From Thermodesulfovibrio sp. (GTDB taxonomy: Bacteria > Nitrospirota > Thermodesulfovibrionia > Thermodesulfovibrionales > Thermodesulfovibrionaceae), in contig JAOAGU010000006.1 of assembly GCA_026415595.1 (NCBI GenBank), positions 1 to 29,885 of the forward strand: a DNA stretch of 29,885 nt, in the 5' to 3' direction. The translations under genes and the position numbers were made by a program. The notes below the pieces were generated by a model. It was not told the DNA's origin. It did no database searches and saw only the letters and a program-made list of their open reading frames with translations. This document shows, piece by piece, positions 1 through 7,738 of this stretch; within the stretch, counting starts at the first letter, position 1; each line of letters begins with the position of its first letter.

Positions 1-592
1 TCTGGAGACAGAACTTAAAAAACTTAACATGGCAAGGCAGCAGAGAAAAAAAAGAAGAAGAGAACTTTCAATTCCTATAGTTTCCATAATAGGATACACT
101 AATGCAGGTAAGTCTACTTTACTTAATGCACTTACAAAAAGTGAGGTTTTTGTAGAAGACAAAATGTTTGCTACTCTTGATACTTCCTCAAGAAGGCTTA
201 AATTTCCAGAAGAAAAAGAGCTAATAGTTACAGATACTGTAGGATTTATTAGAGATTTACCGGAAGACTTAGTGTCTGCCTTTAAATCTACGTTAGAAGA
301 ACTTGAGGATGCTTCCCTTTTAATTCATCTTGTAGATATATCAAATCCTCAGTTTGAAAATCATATAGAGTCAGTTAATAACATTCTTAAGGAGTTAAAT
401 CTTCATACAAAGCCAATAATGTTAGTTTTCAATAAAGTTGATAAAATAAATCCCTTAGAAGTTGAACAGATCTGTAAGAGATATAATGCATTAGGGATTT
501 CTGCATTAAATAAAAATACTCTCATTCCTTTGATAGATGAAATAAAAAATAAACTTTGGGAAGAGAAAGCTATTTGTAACGTTCTACTTTAA
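1..592 (+). CDS. hflX: GTPase HflX, 3' part (5' end outside window)
   Basis: This is the C-terminal G domain of the ribosome-associated GTPase HflX, which in bacteria splits or rescues stalled 70S ribosomes. The reading frame is open from base 2 and carries the end of the family's N-terminal/coiled-coil region (LETELKKLN), then a basic linker rich in Arg/Lys. The G motifs follow in order: G1 GYTNAGKST near base 92, G3 DTVGF near 234, G4 NKVD at 431-442 and a G5-like SAL. The start is upstream of the window, so the ATG at 29 is internal. The last 23 bases overlap the 3' end of the AMMECR1 gene on the opposite strand. The family call is firm; the full length is unknown. Confidence 0.93.
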   Translation, partial: LETELKKLNMARQQRKKRRRELSIPIVSIIGYTNAGKSTLLNALTKSEVFVEDKMFATLDTSSRRLKFPEEKELIVTDTVGFIRDLPEDLVSAFKSTLEELEDASLLIHLVDISNPQFENHIESVNNILKELNLHTKPIMLVFNKVDKINPLEVEQICKRYNALGISALNKNTLIPLIDEIKNKLWEEKAICNVLL

Positions 593-1094
593 ATTTATAG
601 ATTTCTACATCAGGGTCAAAAGGATCGATTCCTGCCTTTAGTTTAGCGATTCTTAGTTGTTCATCAACAGTATTTACGCCTTCTATGTCTGGAAGAAGTA
701 AACCTTTTTGCCATCCCTTAATAACTATAATTCCGTACTTTTTAGGATCAAGCTCATCCAAATTTCGGACAGGCTCAGGAGGACTTAGTATATCAACTGA
801 ATATTCAAGGTCAGTAAGCTCATTTTCATGAACAGGGGGAAATCTTGGGTCTTCAGTAGCTGCTGCTATGGCATTACGAATTATTTCTGAATATATATTT
901 TCTGTAGCAGGCATAAAGGTTCCAATACAACCTCTTAATTGTCCCCGTTTTTTTATGGAGACAAAAACTCCAGCCTTTTTTTTCATACCCTCAGGAATTT
1001 CTTTTGGAATTGATGCAATTTTGCCCGTCTTTACAAACTCTTCTATTGTCTTTTTAGCTATTTCTACATAGGGATGCACAATTAAGTATACCAA
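570..1094 (-). CDS. amrA: AMMECR1-domain protein (AmmeMemoRadiSam protein A)
   Basis: A 174-residue protein matching the AMMECR1 fold, known in bacteria as AmmeMemoRadiSam system protein A. Its biochemical role is not established; it usually co-occurs with a Memo-type dioxygenase-like protein and a radical SAM enzyme. The family signature LRGCIGT is at residues 53-59, preceded by GVFVSIKK and followed by the conserved ATEDPRFPPV segment. Neither usual partner is in the window. The start taken here is TTG with no Shine-Dalgarno sequence. The family normally begins near the HPYVEIA segment, so an internal GTG a few codons later is an alternative. Its 3' end overlaps hflX tail to tail by 23 bases. 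Confidence 0.88.
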   Translation of the reverse strand: MVYLIVHPYVEIAKKTIEEFVKTGKIASIPKEIPEGMKKKAGVFVSIKKRGQLRGCIGTFMPATENIYSEIIRNAIAAATEDPRFPPVHENELTDLEYSVDILSPPEPVRNLDELDPKKYGIIVIKGWQKGLLLPDIEGVNTVDEQLRIAKLKAGIDPFDPDVEIYKFKVERYK

Positions 1095-1273
1095 AAATAA
1101 AACATGTGTTGCTAAAAAGATTATTTTTTTCGTTTAATATAACTTTATTAAGTAATATGCCTGTTTTTTGTATTTATATAGATAACTCGGGTAAAAATTA
1201 GAGATTTTTATTCAATGTGTGGCACTATTATTTTAATAGTATTTAAGCTAAAATTTTAAAAAGGAGGAAGAGA

Positions 1274-2008
1274 ATGAAAAGTTTCATGATTTTATTTTCA
1301 ATTACTGCTTTATTAATGAGTTTTTCCTCTGTATTCGGTGATGAAAAACAAAAGGAATATGAGATAACCAGAATTTCAATGATACTTGAAGAAAAGAAAG
1401 AAATCTCCCCTGATATTCTTAATGTAAATCTTTCAATTACTGCAAAAGCACAAAAGGAAGCTGAAGTGATTAATATTCTTGGAGCAATTGACAAATCAAT
1501 AAGAGCTCTAAAATCTGATTACACAGGTGGAAGTTATTCAGTTTATAAAAACTGTTGGTGGGAGAAGAATAAATGGAAATGTTCTGGATATAAGGGAGAT
1601 TTGAGTTATTCTTTTAGATTGAAAGATCCAAAAGAGCAAAATAAAATATTAGAAGCAGCAGAAGAAATTAAAGAAAAGTATAGTGAAATGATGGAGTATA
1701 CAGTATCAAATCCTCAATGGATAGTAACAGAAAAGAAATATAAGGAAATAGAAAATACATTAAAAATAGAAATCATAGATACAGCATTAGATTTTGCTAA
1801 AAAATTAGGAGAAAAAATTGTGAGACAATGCTTTATTGCAAACATAGACTATGATATTAAACGTTTTTATCGGGAATCCCCTGTAATTTATAAGTCAGCT
1901 ATATCAGATGCTACTGAAAGAGCAATTGAAGCCCCTGAACCAAAAAAGGAGGATAAAGCAGTTACAGTAAAAGCACAAATAAAATTTGCATGCATTGATA
2001 AAAAATAG
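1274..2008 (+). CDS. Secreted SIMPL-domain (DUF541) protein
   Basis: A 244-residue exported protein of the SIMPL (DUF541) family, whose function is generally unknown; some members are periplasmic or outer-membrane associated and linked to oxidative stress. Residues 1-22 form a signal peptide: Lys after Met, a hydrophobic core, and a likely cleavage after VFG. The mature part has the family pattern of an early beta strand (ISPDILNVNLSITAKA), a central helical region and a late beta strand (VTVKAQIKFACID). A Trp/Cys-rich insert lies near residues 90-105, and a Cys pair (one here, one near the C terminus) could form a disulfide in the periplasm. A strong AGGAGG Shine-Dalgarno lies just before the start. 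It appears to stand alone. Confidence 0.75.
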   Translation: MKSFMILFSITALLMSFSSVFGDEKQKEYEITRISMILEEKKEISPDILNVNLSITAKAQKEAEVINILGAIDKSIRALKSDYTGGSYSVYKNCWWEKNKWKCSGYKGDLSYSFRLKDPKEQNKILEAAEEIKEKYSEMMEYTVSNPQWIVTEKKYKEIENTLKIEIIDTALDFAKKLGEKIVRQCFIANIDYDIKRFYRESPVIYKSAISDATERAIEAPEPKKEDKAVTVKAQIKFACIDKK

Positions 2009-2050
2009 GTTTTATTATTTGTTTAAGCTAAAAATTAAAATATCTTAATT

Positions 2051-2503
2051 ATGAGTAGAGTTTATCTTTTACTTGGTTCTAATTTAGGTGATAGAGCTAA
2101 AAATATTGAAATTGCTATATCTGAACTAAAAAATTGCGGCTTAACTATCTCAAGACGATCCTCTTTTTATAATACTTCTCCATGGGGTTATAAAGAGCAA
2201 CCAGAATTTCTAAACATTGCTATAGAATGTTTTACTTCTTTGAGTCCATTTGCTCTATTGGAGGAAATAAAAAAAATAGAGAAAAAAATGGGAAGAAAAG
2301 ATACTATAAGATATGGGCCAAGAATTATAGATATTGATATAATCTTTTATAATAATCTAATTTTAAAAACTGACAAGCTCATAATACCGCATCCACTTAT
2401 GCATAAAAGAGATTTTGTATTGAAACCATTATGTGAAATTGCACCTGATTTTGTCCATCCTGATTTAAAATTATCGGTAAAAGAATTGCTCGATAATCTT
2501 TAA
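2051..2503 (+). CDS. folK: 6-hydroxymethyl-7,8-dihydropterin pyrophosphokinase
   Basis: HPPK transfers pyrophosphate from ATP to 6-hydroxymethyl-dihydropterin in folate synthesis. The 150-residue length is typical of a monofunctional enzyme. The N-terminal LLLGSNLGDR segment and the signature YGPRIIDIDII are present, with R91, D94 and D96 as the expected Mg/ATP-binding residues. The PHP motif (IIPHPLMHKRDFVL) follows. No Shine-Dalgarno precedes the ATG. A TAAAAT box ends about 9 bases before it, so the message may be leaderless. No other folate gene is in the window. Confidence 0.95.
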   Translation: MSRVYLLLGSNLGDRAKNIEIAISELKNCGLTISRRSSFYNTSPWGYKEQPEFLNIAIECFTSLSPFALLEEIKKIEKKMGRKDTIRYGPRIIDIDIIFYNNLILKTDKLIIPHPLMHKRDFVLKPLCEIAPDFVHPDLKLSVKELLDNL

Positions 2504-2543
2504 TAACTCTATTTTAAATTTTAATGGCTTTTTTCTTGACATT

Positions 2544-2573
2544 TTGAGGGAGAAATTGTCAAAATTTTACAAT
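2544..2573 (+). promoter_or_regulatory. Candidate sigma-70 promoter of ppaC
   Basis: TTGAGG (2544-2549), an 18-base spacer and TACAAT (2568-2573) place transcription start near 2580, leaving a short leader with an AGGAGGG ribosome site. An inverted repeat TTGACA/TGTCAA (2536-2541 and 2557-2562) lies across the same stretch and could be an operator. The first arm looks like a -35 box but is too far from TACAAT to pair with it. Confidence 0.4.
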
Positions 2574-2600
2574 TTAAAAAAACTTCCTTAGGAGGGTAAT

Positions 2601-3500
2601 ATGAGCGATATTTATGTAATTGGCCATAAGGCACCAGACACAGACACAGTATGTTCTGCAATTGTTTACGCAGGTATTAAGGGGTACAAGGCAGCAACAG
2701 CAGGACCTATTAATGAGGAAACTGAATTTGCTCTTAAACAATTCGGCGTTTCAGCTCCTGAAATTTTGGAAAATGCTTCTGGGAAAACTCTTGTTTTAGT
2801 TGACCACAATGAAGAAAAACAGAGAGTTGATGGTGCAGAAAAAGTTCTTGCAATCATTGATCATCACAAAATGAATTTTAACTATCCAGATCCCATTTTC
2901 ATTTATGTAGAGCCGGTTGGAAGCACAGCAACAGTAATTGCTAAGATGTTTCCAAATGAAGTAAAATCAAATAAAACTTATGCAGGATTACTTCTTTCTG
3001 CGATTCTTTCCGACACAGTAATATTTAAGTCTCCTACAACTACAGAGGAGGATAAAAAAATTGCCGCAGAACTTGCAGCAATTGCTGGCATTTCTGATAT
3101 AACAAAATTTGGTGTGGAGCTTAAAAAAGCTAAAGCAAGCATTAAGGGAAAACCAATAGCTGATGTAGTTCATGTAGATTTCAAGGACTATGATTTCAAA
3201 GGACTAAAAGTTGGGATTGGTCAGACCGAGCTTGTAGATATTGAAGAAGTTTATGAACGTAAGGATGAATTTGTAAACTATCTCAATGATTTGAAAAATA
3301 GTAAAGGCTATGACATGGTAATTTTCATGGCAACAGATATTGTAAAAGAAGGAACAGAGTTATTCTATTCTGGTGATGCAGCTAAAATAGAAAAAGCCTT
3401 CAATGTAAAAGTCTCAGGGCCTTCTGTTTGGTTGCCTGGAGTTTTATCTCGTAAGAAACAGGTAGCTCCACCTGTTGAAAAGGTTTACTTAGAAGGTTAA
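2601..3500 (+). CDS. ppaC: Manganese-dependent inorganic pyrophosphatase (family II)
   Basis: A family II (DHH/DHHA2) pyrophosphatase that hydrolyses PPi to phosphate in the cytoplasm and drives biosynthetic reactions. At 299 residues it is slightly shorter than the roughly 310 typical of the family and has no regulatory CBS insert. Metal ligands are visible in order: H9, D13 and D15 in GHKAPDTDT, D68 in VDHN, and the DHH motif at D87-H88-H89. The C-terminal substrate-binding SRKK motif is in GVLSRKKQV. The start is fixed by AGGAGGG seven bases upstream. A strong hairpin follows the stop codon. Confidence 0.95.
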   Translation: MSDIYVIGHKAPDTDTVCSAIVYAGIKGYKAATAGPINEETEFALKQFGVSAPEILENASGKTLVLVDHNEEKQRVDGAEKVLAIIDHHKMNFNYPDPIFIYVEPVGSTATVIAKMFPNEVKSNKTYAGLLLSAILSDTVIFKSPTTTEEDKKIAAELAAIAGISDITKFGVELKKAKASIKGKPIADVVHVDFKDYDFKGLKVGIGQTELVDIEEVYERKDEFVNYLNDLKNSKGYDMVIFMATDIVKEGTELFYSGDAAKIEKAFNVKVSGPSVWLPGVLSRKKQVAPPVEKVYLEG

Positions 3501-3505
3501 AATAA

Positions 3506-3530
3506 AAGAGGGGGTTTTTTACCCCCTCTT
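3506..3530 (+). terminator. Hairpin between ppaC and moxR, possibly a leaky terminator
   Basis: A 9-bp perfect stem (AAGAGGGGG with CCCCCTCTT) closes a T-rich loop. Only three T residues follow the stem before the ATG of moxR at 3532, so it is not a classic intrinsic terminator. It could still attenuate transcription or protect the ppaC mRNA 3' end. Confidence 0.6.
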
Positions 3531-3531
3531 T

Positions 3532-4461
3532 ATGATTGAAAAGGTTAAAAATCAAAAGATATTAAATATTGTTAGCCATCTTCAAAGTTGCTTGCATGGT
3601 AAAGAAAAAGCCATAGTTTTATCTTTAATATCTATTTTTTCTAAAGGACACATTCTAATTGAAGACTTGCCTGGGCTTGGAAAAACATCCTTAGCTATTG
3701 CCTTATCAAGAGCTTTAGCTTTAAGTTTTGGAAGAATTCAATGTACGAATGATTTGCTACCTTCAGATATAACAGGTTTGTCAATTTATAATAAAAACAC
3801 TGGAGAGTTTGATTTTAAACCAGGTCCAGTATTTAATAATATTGTTTTGGTTGATGAAATAAACAGAGCAACTCCAAAGACGCAATCTGCTCTTCTTGAA
3901 GCAATGGCAGAGGAACAAGTAACAGTTGATGGAAAAACATATAAGCTTCCAAAACCTTTTTTTGTTATAGCAACTCAAAATCCTATAGAGTTTTATGGTA
4001 CTTTTCCTTTACCAGAGGGACAGCTTGATAGGTTTATACTTAAAATTAGCATTGGCTATCCCGGACAGGAGGCAGAAAGAGAGATTTTAAGGAGAGGTAG
4101 TTCCAGAGAGGATTTATATAAGCTTGAATCAGTTATTGACAAAGATGAAATTATAAAAATTCAAGATGAAATTCGGAAAGTCTATATATCAGATAAAATT
4201 ATAAATTGGATTTTAGATTTTATTGAAAGCACTCGTATTGATAATAGAATTCTGTTAGGGCTTTCAACAAGAGCTGGTTTGGCTATTACTTATACATCCA
4301 AGACAAATGCCTATTTTAGGGATAGAGATTATGTGGTTCCAGAGGATGTAAAAGATATAATACCTTATGTTACTCCACACAGAATAATTCTTAAAGATGA
4401 TTCATTATCAAAGGAAGAGGTGATATTATCAATTTTAGAAAAAATTTCTACCCCTCCGTAA
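3532..4461 (+). CDS. MoxR-family AAA+ ATPase
   Basis: A 309-residue MoxR-type AAA+ ATPase; such proteins act as chaperones in assembly of membrane or periplasmic complexes, usually with DUF58 and transglutaminase partners, as here. Walker A is EDLPGLGKT (residues 44-52) and Walker B is VLVDEINRA with D108/E109. The sensor segment FFVIATQNPIE and the LDRF arginine-finger region follow. The N-terminus from this ATG matches the family, but there is no Shine-Dalgarno: the ATG is one base after the hairpin stem. The last codons overlap the likely beginning of the DUF58 gene in the -1 frame. Confidence 0.93.
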   Translation: MIEKVKNQKILNIVSHLQSCLHGKEKAIVLSLISIFSKGHILIEDLPGLGKTSLAIALSRALALSFGRIQCTNDLLPSDITGLSIYNKNTGEFDFKPGPVFNNIVLVDEINRATPKTQSALLEAMAEEQVTVDGKTYKLPKPFFVIATQNPIEFYGTFPLPEGQLDRFILKISIGYPGQEAEREILRRGSSREDLYKLESVIDKDEIIKIQDEIRKVYISDKIINWILDFIESTRIDNRILLGLSTRAGLAITYTSKTNAYFRDRDYVVPEDVKDIIPYVTPHRIILKDDSLSKEEVILSILEKISTPP

Positions 4462-5306
4462 AGATAACAAAAGCAGGCTGGATATTTATAGGGATTACCT
4501 TACTGATAGGCTTTTCTGCTGTAAATACAGGAAATAATTTAGTTTTTATAATACTCTCATTTTTATTAAGTATGATGGCTTTAAGTGGTGTAATTTCTAT
4601 TTACAATCTTAAAAATTTCAAATTTGCTTTATTACCTCACTCTGATATATTTGCTCAGTCACCTGCCAATTTAAAATTAGAGATAAGAAAACAATACTTT
4701 CTTCCATCTTATTTAATAAGACTGAAGATTAATGAGACTGAAAAGATATTACCATTTATAAATAATAGAGACATAGTCAATGTCAATTTAGTGTTTCAGA
4801 AAAGAGGAAGAATAAAAATATCGGAAGTTTCAATTTCATCTTATTTCCCCTTTTTCTTTTTTAAAAGAACCATAAAAATTCCTGTTGATTACGAAGTTAT
4901 TGTATTTCCTAAACCTATCAAATCTGATTTTTCTATCTTTCTTTCAGAGGGAAAAACAAAATTTGAATCAATTTTATCAAAAGGTAAATCCTTTGAGGGT
5001 GAAATAGTAGGTGTAAAAGCCTATTATCCTCAAGACCCTCTAAAATACATAAACTGGAAGGCAACTGCTAAAACATCGGAGTTAATGACTAAGGAGTTTT
5101 CACCATATAGAGGAAATCCTGTAATTATTGACCTTTCAGATTTTACTGGAGATGTGGAACAAAAAATCGGGAAAGCAACCTTTGCCATACTTGATCTATC
5201 AAAGAATGGTATACCTGTTGGACTTAAGCTGGAAAATGCCATTTATAAACCTGATTTAGGTCAAGCTCATATAAGGAGAGTCCTCCATGCTCTTGCCCTT
5301 TATTAA
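4425..5306 (+). CDS. DUF58 protein; non-canonical start
   Basis: DUF58 protein of the MoxR/TgpA module, a membrane-anchored protein whose conserved domain sits in the cytoplasm. The first ATG in frame (4572) lies after the family's hallmark N-terminus. Upstream codons read KITKAGWIFIGITLLIGF and then AVNTGNN, the classic DUF58 opening and first membrane segment. The frame is open back to 4401 with no ATG, GTG or TTG. I place the start at ATT 4425 (ATC 4428 is the alternative) because GAGGTGAT at 4417-4424 is a near-perfect Shine-Dalgarno. The C-terminal core motif (YYPQDPLKYINWKATAKT) is intact. The other explanation is a -1 frameshift from moxR. The 3' end overlaps the next gene by 20 bases. 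Confidence 0.8.
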   Translation: MINFRKNFYPSVKITKAGWIFIGITLLIGFSAVNTGNNLVFIILSFLLSMMALSGVISIYNLKNFKFALLPHSDIFAQSPANLKLEIRKQYFLPSYLIRLKINETEKILPFINNRDIVNVNLVFQKRGRIKISEVSISSYFPFFFFKRTIKIPVDYEVIVFPKPIKSDFSIFLSEGKTKFESILSKGKSFEGEIVGVKAYYPQDPLKYINWKATAKTSELMTKEFSPYRGNPVIIDLSDFTGDVEQKIGKATFAILDLSKNGIPVGLKLENAIYKPDLGQAHIRRVLHALALY

Positions 5307-7161
5307 ATCACTAAAAACTGATAATATAATTTATTTTTTATCTTTTTTTATTGTTATTGTTGCATTTTCAGGTATTATTTCATACATACCTATTACTATT
5401 ACAGTGACCTTTATCATGATTTTATTGCTAAGTCTTTTCTTTCATATAAGAAATATCCATATAAATCAATGGATTATAAATGTTTTGTCTTTATTTTTTA
5501 TTGTCTACTCCTTTTTAGGATTTTCTATTGAAGATATAGTTTTGCCATCTGTTGAAGCTCTTACATTAATATCTGCCATAAGATTTTGGGGTAAAAAAAC
5601 ATGGAGAGAATATTTCCAGATTTATCTTTTAGCCATGTTGCTTTTAGGAGCGTCTGCTCTTTTCAGTATTTCTTGGTTTTTTTTAGTTAGATTAGTCTTT
5701 ATTTTTATGTTGACTGTTTTCTCGATTTTGTTAATAACATATGTTAAAGAGACATCTCAATTACTCATTGAAAAAAGAAATTTTTTAGAGCTTCTAAAAT
5801 ATTCTCTTCTCATATCTATACTCTCTATTCCTCTTAGTATTTTGTTTTTTTTATTTCTACCGAGAACACCTTATCCCTTATTTGATATTGGATTGGCAAA
5901 GTCTAAAACAGGATTTTCCTCTATAGTAAGTCTTGGAACAGTATCAAGTATAGAGGAAGACAGAACTGTTGTGATGAGAGTAAGCATGAATAAAATTAAT
6001 GAAAATCAGCTTTACTGGAGAATGATCACTTTTGATACCTTTAGTGGGAGACAATGGATTAAAGATAAGCATTTAGATTTTAATACCTTCATTACAGGAC
6101 AAAAAATTAGGTACACCATAGTTTTTGAACCATCCTATGAAAACTATCTTCCAGTGCTTGATTTTCCAGCCACAGTATATCTCAAAGGTATTAGCATAGA
6201 GCATCCAGGTATTTTTAAAACTGAATCATCTATAGAAAGACAATTAAAATATACTGCTGAATCTTATATGAATTTTATATTATATGAAGCAGAGCCTTCT
6301 AAGATTTATTTACAGATACCACAAATAATTTCTGAAAAATTTAAAACTCTTACTGATGAAATAACTAAAAACTCAAAGGATGAAAGAGAAATCATAGAGA
6401 AAATTCTCATTTTTTTAAGCAATTATGAATATTCTCTAAAGACACTTCCAAAGGGTAATAATCCTGTTGAAGATTTTATCTTTAATACAAAAAAGGGTAA
6501 TTGTGAGTATTTTGCTACATCTATGGCTTTGATGTTACGATTGAAAGGTATTCCTTCAAGAGTTGTAGGAGGATTTAGAGGAGGTAGTTATAATAATTTC
6601 GGAGGATATTATATAGTCAGAGCCTCTGATGCTCATTTATGGGTTGAGGCTTGGATTAAGGGACAGTGGATAAGATTGGATCCTTCAGGCTCAAGACCTA
6701 TAAGAGTTTCTGAGCCAATTATTTTTAACTTTCTTGATTATTTATGGAATAATGTAGTTGTAAATTATGATTTTAAGGCACAGTTAAGACTTACTAAAGC
6801 ATTAAAAAAGCCTGATATTAAATTGGATAAAATTTATTTAATTATACCTTTGGCATTTTTATTTTTATTTCTAATTTTTAAGGGGTTAAAGTTTTATCAT
6901 AGGAAAAATGAACCTTTAAATAGATTTTTAAGTATTTTAAAAAAAGCAGGCATTGAGAGAAAAGATAATTTAGGACTTGAGGAATTTATTATGACTATAG
7001 ATAACGATGCCCTAAGAGAAAAGTCTTTAAGATTTGTTGAGATTTATTATAATATTTACTTTAAAGATAAGAAATTTAAAAAGAGTGATCTTAAAAGTCT
7101 TAATAAAATCTCGGGAGAAATAGATGAAATTATTAAAAGCACAAGAAGTTATCATAGATGA
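5287..7161 (+). CDS. TgpA-like membrane transglutaminase
   Basis: A 624-residue membrane protein with a transglutaminase-like domain, of the TgpA (DUF3488/DUF4129) type that accompanies moxR and DUF58 genes. About six hydrophobic segments occupy residues 12-210. A soluble region follows with the catalytic triad C406 (GNCEYFATS), H450 (ASDAHLWVEAW) and D465 (RLDPSG). One more membrane span (IYLIIPLAFLFLFLIF, near residue 520) precedes a short helical cytoplasmic tail. The transglutaminase domain is expected outside the membrane. Substrates of the family are mostly unknown. AAGGAG lies 8 bases before the ATG. The 3' end overlaps tsaC by 38 bases. Confidence 0.88.
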   Translation: MLLPFIKSLKTDNIIYFLSFFIVIVAFSGIISYIPITITVTFIMILLLSLFFHIRNIHINQWIINVLSLFFIVYSFLGFSIEDIVLPSVEALTLISAIRFWGKKTWREYFQIYLLAMLLLGASALFSISWFFLVRLVFIFMLTVFSILLITYVKETSQLLIEKRNFLELLKYSLLISILSIPLSILFFLFLPRTPYPLFDIGLAKSKTGFSSIVSLGTVSSIEEDRTVVMRVSMNKINENQLYWRMITFDTFSGRQWIKDKHLDFNTFITGQKIRYTIVFEPSYENYLPVLDFPATVYLKGISIEHPGIFKTESSIERQLKYTAESYMNFILYEAEPSKIYLQIPQIISEKFKTLTDEITKNSKDEREIIEKILIFLSNYEYSLKTLPKGNNPVEDFIFNTKKGNCEYFATSMALMLRLKGIPSRVVGGFRGGSYNNFGGYYIVRASDAHLWVEAWIKGQWIRLDPSGSRPIRVSEPIIFNFLDYLWNNVVVNYDFKAQLRLTKALKKPDIKLDKIYLIIPLAFLFLFLIFKGLKFYHRKNEPLNRFLSILKKAGIERKDNLGLEEFIMTIDNDALREKSLRFVEIYYNIYFKDKKFKKSDLKSLNKISGEIDEIIKSTRSYHR

Positions 7162-7738
7162 AGTTATTAAAATACTTAAGAAAGACGGGATAATAATATA
7201 CCCAACAGAGACTCTCTATGGAATTGGAGTGAAATATGACAACAGAGAGCTTCTCAGAAGAGTTTTTGAAATAAAAAAACGTCCTACTGAAAAAGTTTTT
7301 CCTCTGATAGTTAATTTGAGTCATCTTGATTTATTGGTAACACAAATCCCTCCAATAGCTGAAAAATTGATTGGACAGTATTGGCCAGGACCTTTAACTT
7401 TGTTATTACCAGCAAGAGATGATCTACCTATTGAAATCACCATGAATAAAAAGGTTGCTGTTAGAATGCCTGGAGAATCCTTTGCGCTTGAATTGATAAA
7501 AAAATCACCTTTTCCAATTACTGCTACTTCAGCTAATATATCAGGCTTGCCACCAGCTTCAGATATTGAGGAAATTATAAAATATTTTAAAGATTTTAAA
7601 AATAATTTATTAATAATTGATGGTGGAAGACTTAAAGGAGCCCCATCAACTATACTTGATACAACAGTATTTCCGCCTAAAATAATTAGACAGGGTGCTT
7701 TAAATATTGACTTATCTTCTTACTGTGAGAACTTCTGA
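7124..7738 (+). CDS. tsaC: Threonylcarbamoyl-AMP synthase (TsaC/Sua5/YrdC family)
   Basis: Makes threonylcarbamoyl-AMP from threonine, bicarbonate and ATP for the t6A37 modification of tRNAs reading ANN codons. The 204-residue protein is one YrdC domain without the C-terminal Sua5 domain. Visible signatures are YPTETLYGIG near residue 26, the KKRPTEKVFPL binding loop, YWPGPLTLLL, and the TATSANISG motif that binds the nucleotide. The start with GGGAGA upstream lies inside the transglutaminase gene (38-base overlap), so the two are translationally coupled. Its stop overlaps the end of rel by 27 bases. A YciO-type paralogue is the main alternative; the loops fit TsaC better. Confidence 0.88.
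   Translation: MKLLKAQEVIIDEVIKILKKDGIIIYPTETLYGIGVKYDNRELLRRVFEIKKRPTEKVFPLIVNLSHLDLLVTQIPPIAEKLIGQYWPGPLTLLLPARDDLPIEITMNKKVAVRMPGESFALELIKKSPFPITATSANISGLPPASDIEEIIKYFKDFKNNLLIIDGGRLKGAPSTILDTTVFPPKIIRQGALNIDLSSYCENF

Noticed and set aside
1216..1240. TGGCAC upstream of the SIMPL gene, resembling a sigma-54 -24 element
   Set aside because: The -12 position reads TTTT rather than TTGC, so the pair does not fit the consensus.
1230..1246. A 17-base sequence (ATTTTAATAGTATTTAA) repeated exactly at 18526-18542
   Set aside because: Both copies are AT-rich and intergenic; one such match is expected by chance in 30 kb at this base composition.
1242..1253. TTTAAGCTAAAA shared upstream of the SIMPL gene and folK (2022-2033)
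   Set aside because: Too short and too AT-rich to be significant without more copies.
4439..4447. Classical X XXY YYZ slippery heptamer at the moxR end
   Set aside because: The A run is present but the codon frame (GAA AAA ATT) is not a standard tandem-slip heptamer; it is kept only as a single-tRNA slip alternative.
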